Origin: Blastomyces gilchristii SLH14081 | Lineage: Eukaryota > Ascomycota > Eurotiomycetes > Onygenales > Ajellomycetaceae | Reading direction: 5' to 3' | DNA: 64,000 bases | Assembly: GCF_000003855.2 (NCBI RefSeq) | Contig: NW_003101667.1 | Coordinates: forward strand, 866,479-930,478 | The notes under the pieces: model-generated | What the model saw: the letters and a program-made list of their open reading frames with translations, nothing else | The model's database searches: none | What the model was told of the DNA's origin: nothing | Translations under genes and position numbers: made by a program | Shown: one piece after another, positions 58,235-64,000 of the stretch | How the letters are laid out: each line of letters starts with the position of its first letter | Numbering within the stretch: position 1 is the first letter of the stretch

Positions 58235-61200
58235 ATGTCGTACGTCTTTGAGGTTGGTAATAAAAATACCCATAATATTGTCTGTATGTGCAGGTATACT
58301 GACTCTTTATTTTTCAGCACCTCGACTCTTGTCTCCCAGTAACCGCGACTCAAGTGGTTGATAGTGCGGATGGTAGGCTTATTCTAAGTGGCTATGGGCC
58401 ATATCTACAACTGATTGATGAAGCCAGTGGTACACTACTGGATCGAATTCAAATATTTGAGAGAAACAGTGTACATGGTATTCAAGTTGCCAAGTTAACA
58501 TCAACGAAGTCCTCTATCAATGTTGCGAATTTTCTCATCTGGGGTGGGCAGTCTTTTCGACTGCTGAGGCTGGAGGTCGACCGTCATGGAATTGGCTCAC
58601 TGTCCCCCCCTTCTAGCCCCGAGTGCGCCGCCCCTGACTGGATTCTGTCTGCAAATTTCTATCGACCAGAGAACAATGGTCTCAATTCTTCCACAGCAAA
58701 TAGAGCATGTCTGATAACTGCTCATAATGTTCTGTTCGGGTTGGAATTGGAAGATGACTTTGTAACGTACCAGGCAGACCTCCGACTGCACCGGATAGGA
58801 ACGGGATTGAAGTCAGTTCTATATTCCGCTGATGTCTCATGGCTATCACCAGAACAGATTCTAGTGGCTGCAGGAACGGTCTTTGGGGAAATAGTTGTTT
58901 GGTCATGTATTCTACCTGCTGAGTCTGGGTCGATCTTCTCTGGAGACTCTTCCGCTGTGATACACCATCTTTTCACTGGACACGAAGGGTCAATTTTTGG
59001 AGTGGATATATCGCCTGAAATCCAGTGGCAGAATGACAATCAGACACGGAGATTTCTGGCCAGCTGTAGCGACGACCGAACTATACGGATTTGGGATATA
59101 TCTGACTGTTCTTCGCCCGCTTCAACCAAAGCAAATGCGATGGCAGCTCTAAGGCCCGCAACACGCTCCACTGGATTTGGAAATATTTTCCGTGATGATT
59201 TGGACATGGACCCCGAAGCCTGCATTGCGAAGGCATGGGGTCACGCCTCTAGAATTTGGAGCGCGCGTTTTGTGGATATGGCTGTATCGGGACAAACCGA
59301 GTTTTTAACACTCGTGTCTTTTGGCGAAGATGCTACCTGTCAAGTTTGGGGGTTGAGATTACAAAACGACTCGCCTATAGGAGAGAACTTTTCTTCACAT
59401 AGGAATGCAATTCTTCAAAATATGTCAACCCATGCCTATCATACGGGAAAGAATATTTGGTCCATGGCAGTACATAAATCATCGGATCTGACGACTATTT
59501 ACACCGGAGGCGCCGACGGAAGTATACACTCATTCAGCATTGGCACAAATGAAGCTTCCTTTAAGCATGGGACGCGGGTAGAGACATACGATATATATGA
59601 TCTTTCCCTGCGTCTCCCTGGCTCCTTAGCTTCAATGGCTGGTCCAAGGCGCAGACAAAAATCGGATGACAAGTTGAATCGATACTCTTTTGTTTCGGAA
59701 ACTTGTATCATCGGGTTATCTTCCCATGGTACGATGAACATGGCTCATATTTCAGATATGAAAAGTGTGGAGCCTCAACAGATCGAGCAGGAGGATATTC
59801 CAGCGATCTCCTGGGAGAATATTGCACTTCTGGATTCCCCCGCATCTCAGTTTTCTATTGCTGGCCATCCAGAGCTAGGTATAGGGATTATAGGTGACGT
59901 GAAAGGCACTCTCTGGTGGTACATGAATGACACCAGAGAAATCCTTACATTGACTCAGTTGAACAAGAAGATAACAGGTATATTCTTCGCTTCCTCACAG
60001 ACGGAATATTATGAAAAGGAGAGCCCTATAACCTCGCTCACCTTTGTCACGACATCCATGGGAACACCAAGCGCAAATTTATTCTTTATCGGCGACAAAA
60101 GTTCACCTGAGGACTTTACGAACATAGCCCTGGATCTGCCGCCCACATTCCTAACAACCAGTGCTGTTTTCATTAAACACAGGTCGTGCTTATTACTAGG
60201 GGCTAAAACTGGTCATCTAAGTGTTTTTGGCCTGAAAACTGCCAAAGCCTCTCACCCGGTCGTTCCAGCGCTCACCGTTTACAACGTACATGCAAGGGAC
60301 ACTGTAACATCAATCACTGTGCTACAGCAATATCATCCTCAGGACGAACGAATTTTAACTACGGGAAGGGATGGGTATTATTGCATCCACTCACTAGCTA
60401 GGACCGGTGATGGTAATTCTCCCTGGACTCTCCAAACCATTCACAAATTGGCCCCACCATTTGGACCCTATATCGAAGGCGGTTACTTTGACAAAGCCAC
60501 GAACGACTTGATACTCTTCGGGTTTAAAAGCACGGAGTTTATCATATGGAATGAGTCGACCCAAACTGAACGAACAGCGATTGAATGCGGCGGCGCTCAT
60601 CGGATCTGGGCCTACAACCCATATCACGCGAATGGTGCATACGAGACTTTTGCATGGACCAAAGCATCTACCTTTAACTTGTTTAGAAAAACTTCCGTAT
60701 TACACCGTGCTGTGACGATTGGTGCCCATGGGCGAGAAATTAAAGTAGCGGCTATTTCGGAGGTTCTATTCGAGGATGGGGAAAGCAAACATAGAATTAT
60801 TGCCACGGGAGGGGAGGATACTATGATTCGTATATCACTTCTCGACGATGCGGTCTATACCAGGTCGCGCGGCAGTTTGCGCTGCCTCCGAAATTTGAAG
60901 AAGCACAATGCCGGTATCCAGCACCTACAATGGTCACCATGCGGGAAGCTTTTATTCAGCAGTGCCGGAGCAGAAGAATTCTATGTCTGGAGACTTCGGT
61001 CAATTCCCGGTTTCGGAATGGGGACCATTTGTGAAGGGGAATGTCCCAAGACAGCAGAAGATTCCGACCTACGGATCACCAGTTTCGATGTACTAAAGGT
61101 TTTCACTCAAGAAGACATCGAGGATTCGTTCGTACTCTGTTTAGCATATTCCAACTCAACTGTCAAGGTAAGCGTGACCCAGTTTCCTATCATTGATGCT

Positions 61201-62003
61201 AGCTAACAAGGAAGGTTTTCCACTACGTCTCCGGTCCTTCTGGTGGCTCGTTTAGGCTTCTGAGCAAAGGCCGATACACAACTAACTGCCTTACACAAAT
61301 ACAATTCTCCAAATCGACCTCAGGGTTATCATTGATTACTGCATCTACAGACGGACATGTTGCCACATGGGAAATATTCGAGAGCCTCAGCGATATGTAT
61401 TCTCTTGCTGACGATATTCCGAAAGAACTCCAAGGCAAGAAAACCCCCACAGAACCCCGGATAATCAGCTGGCAACATCGGCACTGCATCCATCAGAGCA
61501 GCATCAAAGCCATGGAGATATCTTCTCTATCTGACGGGGAGTATCTAATTGTGGCTGGTGGGGACGACAATGCCATCTCAATTTCCCGCCTTAGAATCGG
61601 TGCCACTGCGAAGTCGGACACGACCAAAAATTCATTCGCCACGATTTCATTACCTCAAGCACATGCCTCAGCTATAACTACCATATCTATCCTAGAGAAA
61701 AATACTCGGTTGGAAAGTATGGACAGTCAAGTCTACCAAGTATTCGGGTTCCTCATCGCATCGTCGGGAAACGACCAGCGACTTAAACTCTGGTCAATCC
61801 AATTGGACTCTACGAAACCTCGCGAGGACGGAATTAGCGTGTCTCTACTGCAAGATGTGTACACAGCAGTTGCAGATATGGCATCTATGGGCAGCTTCAG
61901 AAGCCATATCGGCAAGAGTGACGATAAGGAGCATGGAAAATTAAAGGATGGCTTAGTTCTCTGCGGAGTTGGGGTAGATTTGTGGTCTTTGAGGAACAAA
62001 TAA
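58235..62003 (+). CDS. WDR6/Trm734-family WD-repeat protein (tRNA wobble 2'-O-methylation partner)
   Basis: Proposed exons are 58,235-58,252, 58,318-61,167 and 61,215-62,003, giving 1,218 residues, the size of the family. Intron 2 (GTAAGC, branch GCTAAC, ending GAAG) is firm; it joins STVK to VFHYVSG. Intron 1 is less sure: its donor is GTTGGT, but it keeps LPVTATQVV and uses a good TTTTTCAG acceptor. WD-like repeats include HEGSIFGVDI...DRTIRIWDI (about 228-260), WGHASRIWSARF...CQVWGL (about 312-345), NIWSMAVH (about 384), HNAGIQHLQWSP...FYVWRL (about 868-900), ASTDGHVATWEI (about 997) and SSGNDQRLKLWSI (about 1,140). In yeast and human, Trm734/WDR6 binds the methyltransferase Trm7/FTSJ1 to modify position 34 of certain tRNAs; that role is inferred by family. 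Confidence 0.88.
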
Positions 62004-62541
62004 CATGCATAATGGTGCAGAATACTGGATTGGGTTGACTGCAATTCTGGATATTAGTTCTCGACTTCAAAATTTTGCATGATCAACAAACATATAAGTA
62101 GAACTCACTCGCTGCACCCTTCTGCAGCGGGCTTAGTTCCGCCGTGGTTAACCTGAGACAAGCGGGGGATCGCTAAGGCACCATCGTCAACGAGCCCGCC
62201 TTCGCTCACAACCCTGTACACGCATAATTAGATCCAAGCTCATGAACCTTCCGGTATCCCTGTCATGGATGGCTGCCGCCTGGACAGCGGTAAACTTCGT
62301 CACCTGAGTTCGTGTTAAATGGGTTCGTATTAAATTAACACTTCAAATCTACGACGCCATTCCTCGCGAGCATTGGTGGAAGCAGCCCGTTCTGGATATC
62401 CGGTGAGGGGTAACAGCTTCAACGACATCACAGACACCGTGTAAGCTGCGCATATATAATTATACATTAAGAAGCCGGAATCGCGCCTTCCAGAGGAGTT
62501 AACCCACCCATACAAGAAGGCCAAAAGAACGGAGACAGAGG
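62004..62541. other. Intergenic region
   Basis: Between the WDR6-like and GFA genes; no gene, RNA or repeat recognised. Confidence 0.6.
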
Positions 62542-63714
62542 ATGGCGACCCAAACCTTCACCAAAACCCTCACCAAAACCCTCACAGCTCACTGTTTCTG
62601 CCGCGCTGTCCACTACAACCTCACCATTCCCTCCACTTCTCTCCCGCTATCCACGCTTGTCTGCCACTGCAGCATCTGCCGCTACGTTCATGGAGCACCA
62701 TGCGCCTTCCACGCGCCTCTGCCTGCGGGTATATCCCCACAATGGGTCGCATCCTCAGGCCCACACGCCCTGACCAGGTACAAACATACCAGTGGCGCCC
62801 TCTGCGAGCGTGCTTTCTGTAGCACCTGTGGCTGTCAAATTGGTGACATCTGGCCTGCAAAACCTATCAACAGCAAGGAGAAGGAGGGGGGGCGGGAGGC
62901 GGAGGCGGAGGCACAAAATGCCTCTGACAATCAACACTGGACTGTTTCCACTTCCATCTTCACCGACCACAGCCCAGCCAATTTCCAAATAGACAAACAT
63001 ATCTTCACCGACTCCGCCCCGGGCGGGGTGGGACTACATCAACTCCTCCCTCGTATCGGCGGGCACGATATACAAGTATACCCGGGCCACTTCCTCCCAC
63101 CAAATGCTAAACGCATCCTACTCCCCGCCCCAGCACCGGCCAAGGTCGAATTGGGCGGTGCAGATGGTAAGGAGGAGCGGCTCCGCGCGGAATGCCACTG
63201 CGGTGGGGTCTCCTTCACGTTCCCCCACCCAACACAAGCCATCCTCGACGATCCCGAACTGAATGCATTCGTCTCACCCACCGATCCGCGCAAGTGGGTC
63301 GCGTGCCTGGATCTCTGCGACGATTGTCGCTTGCTGAACGGCACGCATGTGGCTGCGTGGACGTTCCTGCCGCTGCGCCTGCTAGAACCGGCTATTGGGA
63401 CTGAGTTAAACATCGGTACCACAAAGACGTTCAAGTCTTCCAAGGGGGCGAAGAGGGCGTTTTGTGGAACGTGCGGGGCGACAGCATTTTATTGGAATGA
63501 GGATAGACCGGATATAGTGGATGTGGCTCTTGGGTTGGTGAGGGCGATCGAGGGGTTATTTGCAGAGAGCTGGGTAACATGGAGGAGCGGGCGGGTGGCG
63601 TTCAAAGAGAGCGGGGAGTTGTTTGATAGGGATTTTGCGGAGGCCATGGCGGAGGGAATTGAAAGATGGGGGTTGGAGAGGGAGGGAAAGGTATTAAATT
63701 TCAAAATTGGGTGA
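62542..63714 (+). CDS. Double GFA (CENP-V/GFA) zinc-domain protein
   Basis: A single exon of 390 codons from ATGGCGACC. Two GFA domains in tandem: the first has Cys at 18, 20, 41, 43, 46 (CFC, CHCSIC) and 93, 96 (CSTCGC); the second has Cys at 218, 220 (CHCGG), 255, 259, 262 (CLDLCDDC) and 308, 311 (CGTCGA). These are the zinc-binding sets of the glutathione-dependent formaldehyde-activating enzyme (GFA) fold. Most relatives are of unknown substrate and only some act on S-hydroxymethylglutathione, so activity is not assigned. An acidic Glu/Ala/Gly-rich linker (about 112-130) lies inside domain 1. No signal peptide, so probably cytosolic. The N-terminus repeats TKTLTKTLT. Confidence 0.9.
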   Translation: MATQTFTKTLTKTLTAHCFCRAVHYNLTIPSTSLPLSTLVCHCSICRYVHGAPCAFHAPLPAGISPQWVASSGPHALTRYKHTSGALCERAFCSTCGCQIGDIWPAKPINSKEKEGGREAEAEAQNASDNQHWTVSTSIFTDHSPANFQIDKHIFTDSAPGGVGLHQLLPRIGGHDIQVYPGHFLPPNAKRILLPAPAPAKVELGGADGKEERLRAECHCGGVSFTFPHPTQAILDDPELNAFVSPTDPRKWVACLDLCDDCRLLNGTHVAAWTFLPLRLLEPAIGTELNIGTTKTFKSSKGAKRAFCGTCGATAFYWNEDRPDIVDVALGLVRAIEGLFAESWVTWRSGRVAFKESGELFDRDFAEAMAEGIERWGLEREGKVLNFKIG

Positions 63715-64000
63715 AGAGGATAGGTCCCCGAGAATGGCAGGGTGGCTGTGGGTGCGTTGCAATGCCCGATGGGTTAATAGGAAGAAAAGATCTAGTTGAA
63801 CAGAGTCAGTCAGTAACTGTGCTACGGAGTCTAGCTCCGCCGCTTCTTTAAATATCAAACATCCGCGATCACTGAGAATCCGAAGACCTATTTTATATAT
63901 GCCTATGGCGATTTAATAATGACCCTGGCAAGGCAACGTTTTGAGTTTCGAGTCTGGAAATTCCTGACTCCAAAATCTGAATGGGTGAGACCTAGAGGTG
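63715..64000. other. Downstream sequence, nothing recognised
   Basis: Normal composition; no convincing ORF or RNA gene. Confidence 0.6.

Noticed and set aside
63039..63443. 134-codon minus-strand ORF
   Set aside because: Antisense shadow of the GFA protein gene.
56153..64000. Biosynthetic or catabolic gene cluster
   Set aside because: The three genes belong to unrelated functions and have ordinary intergenic distances; nothing links them.

Overview
This window looks like a fungal chromosome segment from a filamentous ascomycete. It falls into two compositional halves. Positions 1 to about 56,150 are AT-rich, almost without CpG, packed with stop codons, and made almost entirely of transposable elements. 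Positions about 56,150 to 64,000 have normal coding composition and hold three intron-bearing or compact host genes on the + strand. Copies of the same element differ almost only by C/T and G/A transitions, with CpG sites most affected, which is the footprint of a RIP-like process. The mix of gypsy elements, CpG-directed decay and AT-rich blocks beside ordinary genes recalls Onygenales (Blastomyces/Coccidioides relatives); that placement is inference from established knowledge, not proof.

The AT-rich half is one deeply nested pile that can be un-nested from exact target-site duplications (TSDs). The outermost visible layer is a Ty1/copia element (E, minus strand, about 51,675-56,152), cut off inside its reverse transcriptase. 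Abutting that cut is a Ty3/gypsy element (C, minus strand), whose pieces are scattered from about 2,515 to 51,669. C hosts: gypsy chromovirus B1 (2,672-15,977, TSD AAAAT); a ~506-bp hAT-type MITE containing a second copy of itself (16,697-17,715); another MITE (19,239-19,744); gypsy chromovirus A2 (21,047-28,291, TSD GAATG); a full-length hAT transposon D (28,708-48,852, 8-bp TSD AAGAAGAG); and a solo LTR of B (48,985-49,298, TSD TATTC). D contains gypsy A3 (31,599-38,851, TSD AAATA) and a MITE (40,403-47,475). That MITE contains gypsy B2 (40,525-47,086, TSD ATATC), whose LTR contains yet another MITE (46,266-46,771). B1's 5' LTR contains gypsy A1 (2,780-10,032, TSD ATAGA). The left edge (1 to about 1,270) carries what looks like the 5' end of a Tad-type LINE on the minus strand plus a MITE.

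All transposon genes are broken. RT catalytic YLDD boxes read YLND or YLNN, integrase D reads N, and the hAT transposase has stops and a lost Asp. The MITEs share both termini with D and are probably its deletion derivatives. Both chromovirus families (A and B) appear to use a self-priming arrangement, because the sequence next to the 5' LTR is complementary to a segment inside the LTR rather than to a tRNA end.

The gene-rich half encodes a CitE/HpcH-type lyase (two introns), a WDR6/Trm734-like WD-repeat protein of about 1,218 residues (two introns) that probably assists tRNA wobble 2'-O-methylation, and a protein with two GFA (CENP-V/GFA) zinc domains. They look like independent housekeeping or metabolic genes, not a cluster.
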